A stretch of 64,000 bases of DNA, from NCBI RefSeq assembly GCF_001687105.1, contig NZ_CP014596.1:1363001-1427000 (forward strand), given 5' to 3'. Under the pieces are notes generated by a model that was not told where the DNA came from, did no database searches, and worked only from the letters and a program-made list of their open reading frames with translations. Position 1 is the stretch's first letter. Each line of letters begins with the position of its first letter. The position numbers and the translations under genes are program-made. Positions 25,124 to 34,091 of the stretch are shown piece by piece. The DNA comes from Salipiger sp. CCB-MM3 (lineage in GTDB: Bacteria; Pseudomonadota; Alphaproteobacteria; Rhodobacterales; Rhodobacteraceae).

Positions 25124-26452
25124 TCAATTGGCGGGCCCGAGCAGGGCAAGGGAAAGCTGCGGCACCAGTCCGATCACCGCCAGCCCGACCCCGCAGACCA
25201 GCAGGAAGGGCAGCGCGCCGCGCGCAACGCGTTCGATCGGCAGGCGGGTGACATTGGCGGCGACGTAAAGGTTGATGCCCACCGGCGGGGTGATCAGCCC
25301 GATGGCGAGATTGACCATGACCAGCACGCCGAACCAGACCGGATCCCAGCCCAATTCGCGCACCACCGGCATGAAGATCGGCAGGCAGATGAACATCACC
25401 GTCACCGCGTCCATGAACATGCCCGCGATCAGCAGGATCAGCATGATCACCAGCAGGATCACGCCCTCATTGCCGGAAAGCCCCAGCAGCGCGCCCGAGT
25501 AGCTGCCGACCAGATCCTCCACCGTCACCACCCAGCCGAAAAGGCTGGCATAGGCGACGACGAGCATCACCGTGGCCGAAGACGCGGCCGCATTCGACAG
25601 CGAATGGTAAAGACCATCCAAAGTCAGCGTGCGGTAGATCAGCCCGCCGACCAGCAGCGCGTAGACCGTGGCGACCAAAGCGGCCTCGGTGGGTGTGAAG
25701 ATGCCCGAGTAGATGCCGCCCAGAATGACCACCGGTGTCATCAGCCCCCAGAAGCTTTCCTTGAACGACAGCCACAGCCGCGCGCCATAGGATTTCTCGG
25801 CATGCGGCATGGGGCTCAGCTTTTCCAGCGAGGCCGCGTGCCCGGCCTTCGGCTTGGCGAAGGGCAGCGTCAGCAGCATCATCGCCCCCATGAAGAGCCC
25901 CGGCAGGATGGCGGCGAGGAAGAGATGCGAGATCGAGGTCTCGGCGATCACCCCGTAGATCACCAGCCCGATCGACGGCGGGATGACAATCGACAGCGCC
26001 GCGCCGGTGCAGACGAGGCCCGCCGCATAGGGCTTGGGGTAGCCGTCTTCTTCCATGCCCTTGATGATCATCGGCCCGATGGCGGCGACCGAGGCCGGGC
26101 CCGAGCCGCTCACCGCGCCCCAGAACAGGCACACGGTGGTGCCGACCACGCCCATACCGCCGGGCGTGCCGCCGATCAGCACGCGGAAGAAGCGGATCAT
26201 CCGTTCGGCAATCCCCAGCGAGCCCATCAGCGTGCCCGCGAGGATGAAGAAGGGGATGGCCAGCAGCGAGAATTTGGTGATGCCGGTGGCGATGAGATCG
26301 CCCGCCAGTTCGAGGCCAAAGCCGATCTGCCACATGGCGTAGATCGCCGAGAGCCCCAGCGAGAAGGCCACCGGTACGCGCAGCGCCAGCAGGATGAAGA
26401 ACAGGATCACCATCTCGGTGCCTGCGGGAAGTCCGGGGATCAGGTCATACAT
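25124..26452 (-). CDS. dctM: TRAP transporter large permease (DctM type)
   Basis: The protein has 442 residues and about 12 membrane segments. Typical DctM stretches are FSLLAIPFFILAGTLMGSLG, GAVSGSGPASVAAIGPMIIK and NLAIGLITPPVGINLYVAAN. It is the ion-coupled channel of a tripartite importer together with DctQ and DctP. The start overlaps the small-permease gene by 8 bases. The dehydrogenase gene follows closely, tying transport to metabolism. Confidence 0.95.
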   Translation of the reverse strand: MYDLIPGLPAGTEMVILFFILLALRVPVAFSLGLSAIYAMWQIGFGLELAGDLIATGITKFSLLAIPFFILAGTLMGSLGIAERMIRFFRVLIGGTPGGMGVVGTTVCLFWGAVSGSGPASVAAIGPMIIKGMEEDGYPKPYAAGLVCTGAALSIVIPPSIGLVIYGVIAETSISHLFLAAILPGLFMGAMMLLTLPFAKPKAGHAASLEKLSPMPHAEKSYGARLWLSFKESFWGLMTPVVILGGIYSGIFTPTEAALVATVYALLVGGLIYRTLTLDGLYHSLSNAAASSATVMLVVAYASLFGWVVTVEDLVGSYSGALLGLSGNEGVILLVIMLILLIAGMFMDAVTVMFICLPIFMPVVRELGWDPVWFGVLVMVNLAIGLITPPVGINLYVAANVTRLPIERVARGALPFLLVCGVGLAVIGLVPQLSLALLGPAN

Positions 26453-26933
26453 CGGGGATGACCTCGTGATCCTCGCCGGTGCGCCAAACCACCCATGCGT
26501 GCTGCAGGTAGCGGATCAGCACCAGCGCAAAGCCGAAGGGCACGGCGGCCTGATAATACCACGCGGGGATCTGCAGCCCGTAAGAGCGCATGCCGTTGCC
26601 CATCATGTTGGTCATCGCCTGCCAGGAAAACCACGCCGAGAGCACCAGCAGCAGCGCCGAGGCCAGAACCGAGAGCGCAAAGACCACCCGCCGCACCGGG
26701 CGCGGCAGCAGGTCATGCACCAGCCCCACCGCCAGATGCTCGCCGCGGCGCGCGGCGATGGCGGCGCCGAAGATGGTCAGCAGCAGAAAGCCGTTGGTCA
26801 GCAACTCTTCGGTGGCGGCCAGCGAGTAATGCGTGCCGTAGCGCACCACAACATTGGCAAAGCCGAGAAAGGTCATGGCCAAAAAGAGCACCGCGCAGAT
26901 GATCTTCTCGGCCTCGCGCAGGATGAAGGCCAT
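26445..26933 (-). CDS. dctQ: TRAP transporter small permease (DctQ type)
   Basis: The protein has 162 residues with four hydrophobic helices. The family pattern ATEELLTNGFLLLTIFGAAI, followed by RRGEHLAVGL, is clear. It associates with DctM in the inner membrane. The gene is separated from dctP by about 80 bases that hold a strong hairpin, and it overlaps dctM. Confidence 0.92.
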   Translation of the reverse strand: MAFILREAEKIICAVLFLAMTFLGFANVVVRYGTHYSLAATEELLTNGFLLLTIFGAAIAARRGEHLAVGLVHDLLPRPVRRVVFALSVLASALLLVLSAWFSWQAMTNMMGNGMRSYGLQIPAWYYQAAVPFGFALVLIRYLQHAWVVWRTGEDHEVIPDV

Positions 26934-26978
26934 TGCCCCTCCCTTGGATCAGCAGGCGAGTGTCTTGGGGACGAAAGA

Positions 26979-26998
26979 CGTGTCCCCGCGGGGACACG
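26979..26998. other. Perfect 20-bp palindrome between dctP and dctQ
   Basis: Ten-base arms (CGTGTCCCCG and its complement) meet without a spacer between dctP and dctQ. On the transcribed minus strand no U-run follows, so this looks like an intercistronic RNA stem that protects dctP mRNA or lowers expression of the permease genes rather than a full terminator. Confidence 0.6.
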
Positions 26999-27012
26999 CC
27001 GTTTTTCGGGGG

Positions 27013-28017
27013 TTACTTCGCGCCGTCGATGGCGCTCTGGAAGCTCTGCACCAGCTCGGGGCCGACCTTGTCGGCCCATTCGTCAAAGGCGGGCTGGGTG
27101 GCCTCCTTGAAGGCGGCCAGTTCCTCGGCCGACGGCTCATAGACCTCCATGCCCTTCTCGCGCAGGAAGTCGATGCCCGAGGCGGTGGCCTCGCGGCTGA
27201 TCTCGCGCTGGTAGCTCATCGCCTCGGTCGCGGCGGCCTGCAGCTTGGCCTGCGTGTCGGCGTCATAGCTGTCCCATTTCTTCTGGCTGATGCCGATGAA
27301 GATCGGGTCGTAGGAATAATGCCATGTGGTCAGGTACTTCTGCACCTCATAGACCTGCTGCGGGATGATCACCGCGCCGATCGGGTTTTCCTGACCGTCG
27401 ACCACGCCCTGCTGCAGCGCGGTCATCGTCTCGCCCCACTGCATCTGCTGCGGGTTGGCGCCGAGCGCGTTCATCACGTCGATATACATCGGCCCCGCGA
27501 CGCGCATGTTGAGGCCCTTCATATCGTCGGGGCCGTGGATCGGGCGGGTGTTGTTGGTCACCTCGCGGAAGCCGTTCTCGCCCCAGGCCAGAACGATGAT
27601 GCCCTTGCCCTTGAGGATCTCGGCCAGTTTCGCGCCGGGCTCGCCCTGCGTGGTGGCATCGACTTGCGCGTAATCGGCATAGAGATAGGGCAGCGAGAAG
27701 GCCGCCATCTCGGGCACCAGCGGGGTCACGTTGATCGCCGAGGTCACCACGAGATCGAGCGCGCCGCGGCCGACCATCTCGGCCTGACGCATCTGGTCGC
27801 CACCGGCAAGCTGCGCATTGGGGAAGACACGCACCGACAGATCGCCGCCGGTCGCCTCGGAGAGCAGTTCGCCGAATTTCTCGGACCCTTTGTGCCAGGT
27901 CGTGGTGTCGCCGGTGTTGTGCGACAGGCGCAGGGTTTCTGCGGCAGCCGCGCCGACCATCATCGCGCCCGCAAGCACGGTTGCCAGGGCAGTGCTGCCC
28001 AGTTTCGCAAATGTCAT
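27013..28017 (-). CDS. dctP: TRAP transporter substrate-binding protein (DctP type)
   Basis: The protein has 334 residues with a Sec signal peptide (about residues 1-26, cleavage near AAAA-ET). The mature protein starts LRLSHNTGDTTTWHKGSEKF and carries the DctP pattern FPNAQLAGGDQM plus the conserved Arg region MKGLNMRVAGPMYIDVMNAL. WGETMTALQQGVVDGQENP is the usual ligand-closing segment. It binds an organic acid in the periplasm and delivers it to DctQM. GGAGG lies 6 bases ahead of the ATG at 28017. It is divergent from the IclR gene and likely under its control. Confidence 0.95.
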   Translation of the reverse strand: MTFAKLGSTALATVLAGAMMVGAAAAETLRLSHNTGDTTTWHKGSEKFGELLSEATGGDLSVRVFPNAQLAGGDQMRQAEMVGRGALDLVVTSAINVTPLVPEMAAFSLPYLYADYAQVDATTQGEPGAKLAEILKGKGIIVLAWGENGFREVTNNTRPIHGPDDMKGLNMRVAGPMYIDVMNALGANPQQMQWGETMTALQQGVVDGQENPIGAVIIPQQVYEVQKYLTTWHYSYDPIFIGISQKKWDSYDADTQAKLQAAATEAMSYQREISREATASGIDFLREKGMEVYEPSAEELAAFKEATQPAFDEWADKVGPELVQSFQSAIDGAK

Positions 28018-28129
28018 TCTGTCCTCCCAGAGTTCGGACCGGCACCGGCCCCCGCCCCGCACGGCCTCCCTGCCCTGCGCTGCGATCCACATCATGGAAC
28101 AGTTTCATTGCCACGGACAAGAAGAACTT

Positions 28130-28158
28130 GCAATATTGTGAAAGGAACAAAATATTGC
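28130..28158. promoter_or_regulatory. Candidate IclR operator between dctP and iclR-type gene
   Basis: GCAATATT (28130-28137) and its exact complement AATATTGC (28151-28158) are spaced by 13 bases, inside the 194-base divergent promoter region. The position suits control of both directions. Two copies of ATGGAACAG-type sequence also occur (about 28094 and 28212), the second covering the regulator start. Confidence 0.5.
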
Positions 28159-28211
28159 GGGGCAACTTTGCGAAGTCTCGTGGGAGGAGGCGGACCAAAC
28201 AGGTCCATATT

Positions 28212-29024
28212 ATGGAACAGGTGAAGGCAGATACTGGCGCACTCGCAGGCAGCCAGAGCGTCGACCGGGCGCTGGCGCTGCTCGGCATGGTCGGGCGTCG
28301 CCCGCTCGATGGCGCGAGCCTTGGCGAGCTGGTCGCGGAGTCGGGGCTCAACAAGCCCACCGTCCGCCGCCTGATGCTCGCGCTGATCCGCAACGGCATG
28401 GTCGAGCAGAACGAGGAGAGCCGGCGCTACTTCCTCGGCGAAGAATCCTATATTCTCGGGACCTTCGCCGCGCATCGGCATGGGCTGCTGGAGCTGTCGT
28501 TCGAAACCCTCGCGCGGCTGGCGCAAGAGACCGGGGACGCCGCCTTCCTGTCGATCCGGCGCGGCTTTTCTTCTCTCTGCCTGCACCGCGAAGAGGGCAC
28601 CTATCCGATCCGCACCTACGCGCTGATGACCGGGCGGCTGCACCCTTTGGGCGTCGGCGCGGGCTCGCTGGCGATGCTGGCCTCGCTGCCCGATGCCGAG
28701 GTCGAGGCGGCGCTGGCCGCCAATGCCGCGCGGCTCGAGGAAGACTACCCCGGCCTGCCGCCGGACCAGATTCGCGCCCGAGTCGCCGAGACACGGGCCA
28801 AGGGCTACGCGCTGAACCCCGGTCTGGTGTTCCCCGACTCATGGGGCATGGGCGTCGCGCTGCGTCGCCCGGACGGCGCATTGGCTGGCGCGCTGTCGCT
28901 GGCAGCCATCGAAAGCCGCATGCAGCAGCCGCGCCGGGAGGAGCTTGTGGCGCAGCTGAAGGTGGCGGCGCAGGAGATAGAAGGCACGCTCGCGCAGCTT
29001 TACGCCGCGCGCACCCGCATTTGA
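28212..29024 (+). CDS. IclR-family transcriptional regulator
   Basis: The protein has 270 residues. The N-terminal winged helix (SVDRALALLGMVGRRPLDGA, then LNKPTVRRLMLALIRNGMVE) is followed by the effector domain (GMGVALRRPDGALAGALSLA). It should sense the imported acid or a CoA-linked product and regulate the divergent dctPQM-SDR unit and the downstream thiolase operon, which starts 10 bases after its stop. The ATG at 28212 places the HTH at the usual distance from the start. Confidence 0.92.
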   Translation: MEQVKADTGALAGSQSVDRALALLGMVGRRPLDGASLGELVAESGLNKPTVRRLMLALIRNGMVEQNEESRRYFLGEESYILGTFAAHRHGLLELSFETLARLAQETGDAAFLSIRRGFSSLCLHREEGTYPIRTYALMTGRLHPLGVGAGSLAMLASLPDAEVEAALAANAARLEEDYPGLPPDQIRARVAETRAKGYALNPGLVFPDSWGMGVALRRPDGALAGALSLAAIESRMQQPRREELVAQLKVAAQEIEGTLAQLYAARTRI

Positions 29025-29034
29025 GGAGGACAAC

Positions 29035-30204
29035 ATGCGAGACCCACAGATCGTCGGTTGGGGCCACACGCCCTTTGGCAAATCCGAGCACCCCGACACC
29101 GAAAGCCTGATGGCCGCCGCCGTGAGCGAGGCGCTGGAGCACGCCGGGATCACCCCCGAGGACGTCGACGGCATCTTCACCGGCGTGTTCAACAACGGCT
29201 TTTCGCAGCAGGATTTTCAGGGCGCGCTGGTGGCCATGGGCGACGCGCGGTTCGCCCATACCCCCGCCACCCGCTACGAGAACGCCTGCGCCACCGGCTC
29301 GGCGGCGCTGCATGGCGCGATGGATTTCATCGCCGCCGGTCGCGGTCGCATCGCGCTGGTGGTGGGCGCCGAGAAGATGACCGCCACCCCCACGGCAGAG
29401 GTCGGCGATATCCTTCTGGGCGCCAGCTATTGCAAGGAAGAGGCGGACATCAGCGGCGGTTTCGCCGGGCTCTTCGGGCAGATCGCGGGCAGCTATTTCC
29501 AGCGCTACGGCGACAAGAGCGAAGAGCTCGCGATGATCGCCGCCAAGAACCATTCGAACGGCATGGCCAACCCGCTGGCGCATATGCGCAAGGATTTCGG
29601 CACCGCCTTTTGCAACACGGTCTCGGACAAGAACCCGATCGTCGCGGGGCCGCTGCGGCGCACCGACTGCTCGCTGGTCTCGGACGGGGCGGCGGTGCTG
29701 GTGCTGGCCGATGCGGACACGGCGGCAGAGATGACGCGCGCCATCGCCTTCCGCGCGCGCAGCCACGTCAACGAGATCATGGCGCTGTCGCGCCGCGACG
29801 TGCTGGAATTTGCCGGTGCCCGCCGCGCGTGGGCGCAGGCCTTCGAGACCTCGGGGCTGACGCTCGACGATCTGTCGCTGGTCGAGACCCACGATTGTTT
29901 CACCATCGCCGAGATGCTGGAGTATGAGGCCATGGGCCTTGCCGAGCGCGGCGACGGCGGGCGGGTGATCCGCGAGGGCATCACCGCCAAGGACGGCAAG
30001 CTGCCGGTCAACGCCTCGGGCGGGCTGAAGTCCAAGGGCCACCCGATCGGCGCCACCGGCGTGTCGCTGCATGTGATGGCGGCGATGCAGCTTGCCGGGG
30101 ACGCGGGCGAGATGCAGATCCCCGGCGCCGAGATCGCGGGCGTGTTCAACATGGGCGGCGCGGCGGTGACCAACTACGTGTCGATTCTGGAGCGGGTGAA
30201 ATGA
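29035..30204 (+). CDS. Thiolase-family protein (SCP-x/acetyl-CoA acetyltransferase-like)
   Basis: The protein has 389 residues. The nucleophile lies in ENACATGSAA (Cys85), with His286 in ETHDCFTIAE and His336 in SKGHPIGATG, the thiolase catalytic set of the SCP-x branch. It would cleave a 3-keto-acyl-CoA or act in an acyl transfer. AGGAGG precedes the ATG by 5 bases. It overlaps the CoA ligase by 4 bases. The cluster suggests breakdown of a carboxylic acid through its CoA ester. Condensation instead of cleavage cannot be excluded. Confidence 0.9.
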   Translation: MRDPQIVGWGHTPFGKSEHPDTESLMAAAVSEALEHAGITPEDVDGIFTGVFNNGFSQQDFQGALVAMGDARFAHTPATRYENACATGSAALHGAMDFIAAGRGRIALVVGAEKMTATPTAEVGDILLGASYCKEEADISGGFAGLFGQIAGSYFQRYGDKSEELAMIAAKNHSNGMANPLAHMRKDFGTAFCNTVSDKNPIVAGPLRRTDCSLVSDGAAVLVLADADTAAEMTRAIAFRARSHVNEIMALSRRDVLEFAGARRAWAQAFETSGLTLDDLSLVETHDCFTIAEMLEYEAMGLAERGDGGRVIREGITAKDGKLPVNASGGLKSKGHPIGATGVSLHVMAAMQLAGDAGEMQIPGAEIAGVFNMGGAAVTNYVSILERVK

Positions 30205-31841
30205 GCGCCGCCGCCATCGACCTCTCCGGCGGACTGCCCCCCGTCTCGACGCGTGTGATGAACCTTGCGAATTTCCTCACTGAAAGCGCCCGGCGGCACC
30301 CGCAGGACGTGGGCTTTGTCTGGGGCGCGCAGACATGGACATGGGCCGAGATGGAGGCGCGCTCGGCTGCCTTCGCCGCCGCGCTGTCGGGCAAATTTGG
30401 GCTCAAGAAGGGCGACCGGCTGCTGGTGCAATCGGCCAACAACAACCAGATGTTCGAGGCGATGTTCGCCTGCTGGCGCATCGGCGCGGTCTGGGTGCCC
30501 GCCAACTTCCGCCAGTCGCCCGAGGATATCGCCTTTCTCGCGCAAAGCTCGCAGGCCAAGGGGATGCTCTGCGAGGCCACCTTCCCCGAGCATGCGGCGG
30601 CCTGCGAAGGCCTTGGCTTTACCATCGGCATCGGGGACGGTCTGGGCGAGGATTATGAGACGCTGGTCGCCGACCACCTCGGCCAGCGCCCGCCGCAGGC
30701 GGAGGTGCAGCGCGACGATCCGTGCTGGTTCTTCTTCACCTCCGGCACCACCGGGCGGCCCAAGGCGGCGGTGCTGACCCACGGCCAGATGGCGTTTGTC
30801 GTCACCAACCACCTGTGCGACCTGATGCCCGGCACCGGGCCCGAGGATGCCTCGATCGTCGTGGCGCCGCTATCGCATGGCGCGGGCATCCACCAGCTCG
30901 CGCAGGTGGCGCATGGGGTGAAGACCATCCTGCCCGCAGGGACCAAGTTCGACCCCGATGAGATCTGGGGGCTGGTCGCCAAATGGAAGGTGACCAACCT
31001 CTTCACCGTGCCGACCATCGTCAAGCTGCTGGTCGAGCACCCGTCGGTGCGCGACCATGATCATTCGAGCCTGCGCTACATGATCTACGCAGGCGCGCCC
31101 ATGTATCGCGCCGATCAGGTCCGCGCGCTGGAGGTGCTGGGGCCGAAGCTGGTGCAATATTTCGGGCTCGGCGAGGTCACCGGCAATATCACCGTGCTGC
31201 CGCCCGCGCATCACACGGTGGACGATGCCGCGATGCGGATCGGATCCTGCGGCTTTGCCCGCACCGGGATGCAGGTGCAAATACAGGACGCCGAAGGGAA
31301 TGAGGTCGCACCGGGCGAGACCGGCGAGATCGCCGTCATCGGCCCTGCAGTGTTTGCGGGCTATTTCGACAACCCCGAGGCCAACGCCAAGAGTTTCCGC
31401 AATGGCTGGTTCCTCACCGGCGATCTGGGCCATATGGATGCCGAGGGCTTCGTCTATCTGACCGGCCGCGCCTCGGACATGTATATCTCGGGCGGGTCGA
31501 ACATCTATCCGCGCGAGATCGAAGAGAAGATCCTGCTGCACCCCGAGATATCCGAGGTCGCCGTGCTGGGCATGCCCGACCCGGTGTGGGGCGAGATCGG
31601 CGTCGCGGTCTGCGTGGCGCGCGGTTCGGGCGTGGCACCCGAGGCGCTGCTCGACTGGCTGGGGCCGAAGATCGCCCGCTACAAGCTGCCGCGCCATGTG
31701 GTGTTCTGGGACGAGATGCCGAAGAGCGCCTATGGCAAGATCACCAAGAAGATGATCCGCGAAGAGCTGCTCGCGCGCGGCGATCTGCCCGAGCACGAGC
31801 CTGGGCACGAGCCTGAGCCCCGGAAGGCCTCGGCACAATGA
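30201..31841 (+). CDS. AMP-dependent acyl-CoA synthetase
   Basis: The protein has 546 residues. The adenylation P-loop FTSGTTGRPKAAVLTHGQM sits near residues 178-196. Later motifs are YFGLGEVTG, GWFLTGDLGHMD and the hinge/lysine region PKSAYGKITKKM near residue 510, so both half-reactions should work. It activates an organic acid to its CoA thioester in the cytoplasm, probably the compound brought in by the divergent TRAP system. It is translationally coupled to the thiolase before it and the PCC-domain gene after it. The chain has an unusual acidic tail rich in Glu, Pro and His. Confidence 0.93.
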   Translation: MSAAAIDLSGGLPPVSTRVMNLANFLTESARRHPQDVGFVWGAQTWTWAEMEARSAAFAAALSGKFGLKKGDRLLVQSANNNQMFEAMFACWRIGAVWVPANFRQSPEDIAFLAQSSQAKGMLCEATFPEHAAACEGLGFTIGIGDGLGEDYETLVADHLGQRPPQAEVQRDDPCWFFFTSGTTGRPKAAVLTHGQMAFVVTNHLCDLMPGTGPEDASIVVAPLSHGAGIHQLAQVAHGVKTILPAGTKFDPDEIWGLVAKWKVTNLFTVPTIVKLLVEHPSVRDHDHSSLRYMIYAGAPMYRADQVRALEVLGPKLVQYFGLGEVTGNITVLPPAHHTVDDAAMRIGSCGFARTGMQVQIQDAEGNEVAPGETGEIAVIGPAVFAGYFDNPEANAKSFRNGWFLTGDLGHMDAEGFVYLTGRASDMYISGGSNIYPREIEEKILLHPEISEVAVLGMPDPVWGEIGVAVCVARGSGVAPEALLDWLGPKIARYKLPRHVVFWDEMPKSAYGKITKKMIREELLARGDLPEHEPGHEPEPRKASAQ

Positions 31842-32677
31842 GCACGCTGCAACTTCTCAGCCATCCCGGCCCGCGCGCCGAGGCGCGTTTTGCCGCGCTG
31901 CCCTGTCGCGCGCAGCCGGTGGAGATCCATCTCGCGGCAGGGCAGAGCTTTGAGCGGGCGGTGGTGCAGGGCTTTGCCGAGGCCGGGTTCTCGGCGGGCT
32001 ATCTGCGGCTTGCGGACATCGCGTTCGAGCGGCTGACCTATGTGATCCCCGCCCCCGCGCCCGGCGACGGGCGGGCGGCGTGGTACAGCAAAACCTATGT
32101 GCTGGAGCGCGCCGAGATCGCAGAGGCCGGGCTGCATCTGGGCATGAAGGACGGCGCGCCTTTCCTGCATTGCCATGGGCTGTGGTCCGGCGCGGGAGGC
32201 CCGCTGCGCATGGGGCATCTTCTGGCGGCGGGGTCGGTGCTAGCCGAGGCGGTGACGATGAGCGGCTGGGGCATCACCGGCGCTGCGCTGGAGGTGACGC
32301 CGGACGCCGAAACCGGCTTTGATCTCTTTGCCCCGCGCGCGGTGGGTGAGGCAGGCAGCGGGCACCCGGCCCTGCTGTGCACCCTGCGCCCCAATGAAGA
32401 CCCGCACAGCCTGCTTCCGCAACTTGCGGGCGGGATGGAGCGGGCGCGGATCGAAGGGATCGGCAGTCTGGTGAACACACGGTTCGAGACCGGCACGCTG
32501 GAGAGTTACGCCACCGAGATGCTGCTGCGTGCCGGGCGGCTGACCGGCGAGAGCGTCATTCTCAATGCCGCTTCGGTGGGGTTTGACGGCACGCCAATGA
32601 GCGGCGTGCTGCGCCCGCATGAGAACCGCATCTGCATCACCGCCGAGCTTTTGCTGATCGAAGATCCCGCCACTTGA
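31838..32677 (+). CDS. PCC (DUF296)-domain protein
   Basis: The protein has 279 residues. The first half is a PCC/DUF296 domain: residues around PFLHCHGLWSGAGGPLRMGH carry the family His pattern (HxH followed by GGH-type Gly-His), a possible metal site. The second half (SLVNTRFETGTLESYATEML to the end) looks like a degenerate repeat of the same fold. It overlaps the CoA ligase gene by 4 bases, so it likely takes part in the same pathway. The function of this family in catabolic operons is not established, and a hydratase, decarboxylase or binding role is open. Confidence 0.7.
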   Translation: MSTLQLLSHPGPRAEARFAALPCRAQPVEIHLAAGQSFERAVVQGFAEAGFSAGYLRLADIAFERLTYVIPAPAPGDGRAAWYSKTYVLERAEIAEAGLHLGMKDGAPFLHCHGLWSGAGGPLRMGHLLAAGSVLAEAVTMSGWGITGAALEVTPDAETGFDLFAPRAVGEAGSGHPALLCTLRPNEDPHSLLPQLAGGMERARIEGIGSLVNTRFETGTLESYATEMLLRAGRLTGESVILNAASVGFDGTPMSGVLRPHENRICITAELLLIEDPAT

Positions 32678-32680
32678 CGC

Positions 32681-32711
32681 GAAAAGGGCCCCGCCGTGGC
32701 GGAGCCCTTTC
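32681..32711. terminator. Bidirectional terminator between PCC-domain gene and ABC binding protein
   Basis: GAAAAGGGC, an inner CCGCC/GGCGG stem and GCCCTTTCC form an A-stem-T hairpin between convergent genes, with A-rich and T-rich flanks on either side. Confidence 0.75.
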
Positions 32712-32732
32712 CTGTCGAGCGAAAATGCAGGG

Positions 32733-34052
32733 TTACTGCTGCGCCGGGATCTGCTGCACGAGGCCGCGCTTAAGCTCGCGGCCGAAGGTCTTGGCAGTGG
32801 TGGCGACGACCTCTTCGGGGGTCTCTTTGTCGAGCCACATCGCCTCGACATCCTTGACCAGCACATCGGTGGTCTTGGCGGGGAAGAAGGTCTGCACCTT
32901 ATAGCCAAAACGACCGTCGGCCACGGCGCCCGACACGGCGGTTGCCGCGTCGAAGTAGGCTTTCACCACGCCGGTCGCCTCGGGATCGGTGGGGAAGTCC
33001 TGCAGCGGGATCGACCAGTAGCCCGGCCAGACCGCGGCGATATCGGCGGCGAAACGCTTCGACATGATCATGTCGAGCACCTCTGCCGCGCCGTCGATCA
33101 CATCCGAGTTGGCGTTCACCGACAGCGCGAAGGCCGCGCCGACCGAGTAGTTCGGGTAAGCCACGGCATCCGACAGCTGCGGGAAGGCGGCCCAACCGAT
33201 GTCATCGGCCTTGTCGCCGGTAAAATAGCTCATCGCCCATTGGAACGCGAAGGAAGGCGCGAAGAAGAACGGCGTCTTCTCTTCGGCCAGTGCCGAGATC
33301 GAGCTGTCGAAGTTCAGCGAGAAATAGTCATCGCCGCCCAGATAGCCCGCCTTGTAGTAGCGGTTCAGCTCTTCCATCGCCGCCAGCATCTCGGGGCTGT
33401 CAAAGCTGGCCTCGCCGGTGAGCATCTTTTCAAGCTCGGCGGGCGGCACGAACTGGTTGATGAAGGTCGAGGAATAATTCTCGTTGATCGGCTGCCAGCC
33501 ATTGTTGCCGACGGCAGAGGCATACATGCCCTTTTCCTGCGCGGCCTTCATGATCTCTTCCAGCTCTGCGCCGGTCTTGGGAACCTCCCAACCGTTCTCT
33601 TCGAGCACTTTGGCGTTGTAGAACATGCCGTCCGAGACCAGCGAGGGCGTCATGCAGTAAAGGCCGCCCTGCTGGGTGCAGGCCTGCATCGACGGCGTGA
33701 CGATACGGTCGTTCCAGCCGTATTTCTCGGCGTAGTCGCTGAGGTCGGCAAGCTTGCCGGCTTTGGCCAGCGGCGAGACCCACGACGGACCCGAGGTGTA
33801 GACGATGTCCGGCCCTTCGCCCGCCATGACCGAAACGCGCACATCGTTGTCGACGTCGTTCTTGTATTCGATCACCAGATCATAGGTGTCCTGCGCGTCG
33901 TGGAAGGGCTGGACCAGCGTGGTTTCCAGCGCCTCGCGGTACTCGGGGGACGCGCCCCAGAACCAGAGCGTGACGGTCTCGCGCGCCGCCGCTTGCAGCG
34001 GCAGCAGGGCGACGGTCGTGGCCAGAAGGGCAAAACGGGTGGAGCGGGTCAT
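32733..34052 (-). CDS. ABC transporter substrate-binding protein (family 1, carbohydrate type)
   Basis: The protein has 439 residues with a signal peptide (about 1-23, cleavage near QAAA). The mature chain starts TVTLWFWGASPEYREALETT, the common opening of UgpB/MalE-like binding proteins, and continues with MAGEGPDIVYTSGPSW. It binds a solute in the periplasm for the permeases at 35116 and 35958 and the ATPase at 34092. The gene set is under a GntR regulator and shares its operator type with a nucleoside hydrolase, so a nucleoside or related riboside is a possible ligand (inference). Confidence 0.92.
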   Translation of the reverse strand: MTRSTRFALLATTVALLPLQAAARETVTLWFWGASPEYREALETTLVQPFHDAQDTYDLVIEYKNDVDNDVRVSVMAGEGPDIVYTSGPSWVSPLAKAGKLADLSDYAEKYGWNDRIVTPSMQACTQQGGLYCMTPSLVSDGMFYNAKVLEENGWEVPKTGAELEEIMKAAQEKGMYASAVGNNGWQPINENYSSTFINQFVPPAELEKMLTGEASFDSPEMLAAMEELNRYYKAGYLGGDDYFSLNFDSSISALAEEKTPFFFAPSFAFQWAMSYFTGDKADDIGWAAFPQLSDAVAYPNYSVGAAFALSVNANSDVIDGAAEVLDMIMSKRFAADIAAVWPGYWSIPLQDFPTDPEATGVVKAYFDAATAVSGAVADGRFGYKVQTFFPAKTTDVLVKDVEAMWLDKETPEEVVATTAKTFGRELKRGLVQQIPAQQ

Positions 34053-34091
34053 GGGAGGGGTCCTGTTGGGAGGTTAGGTGTTGGGAGGAGG

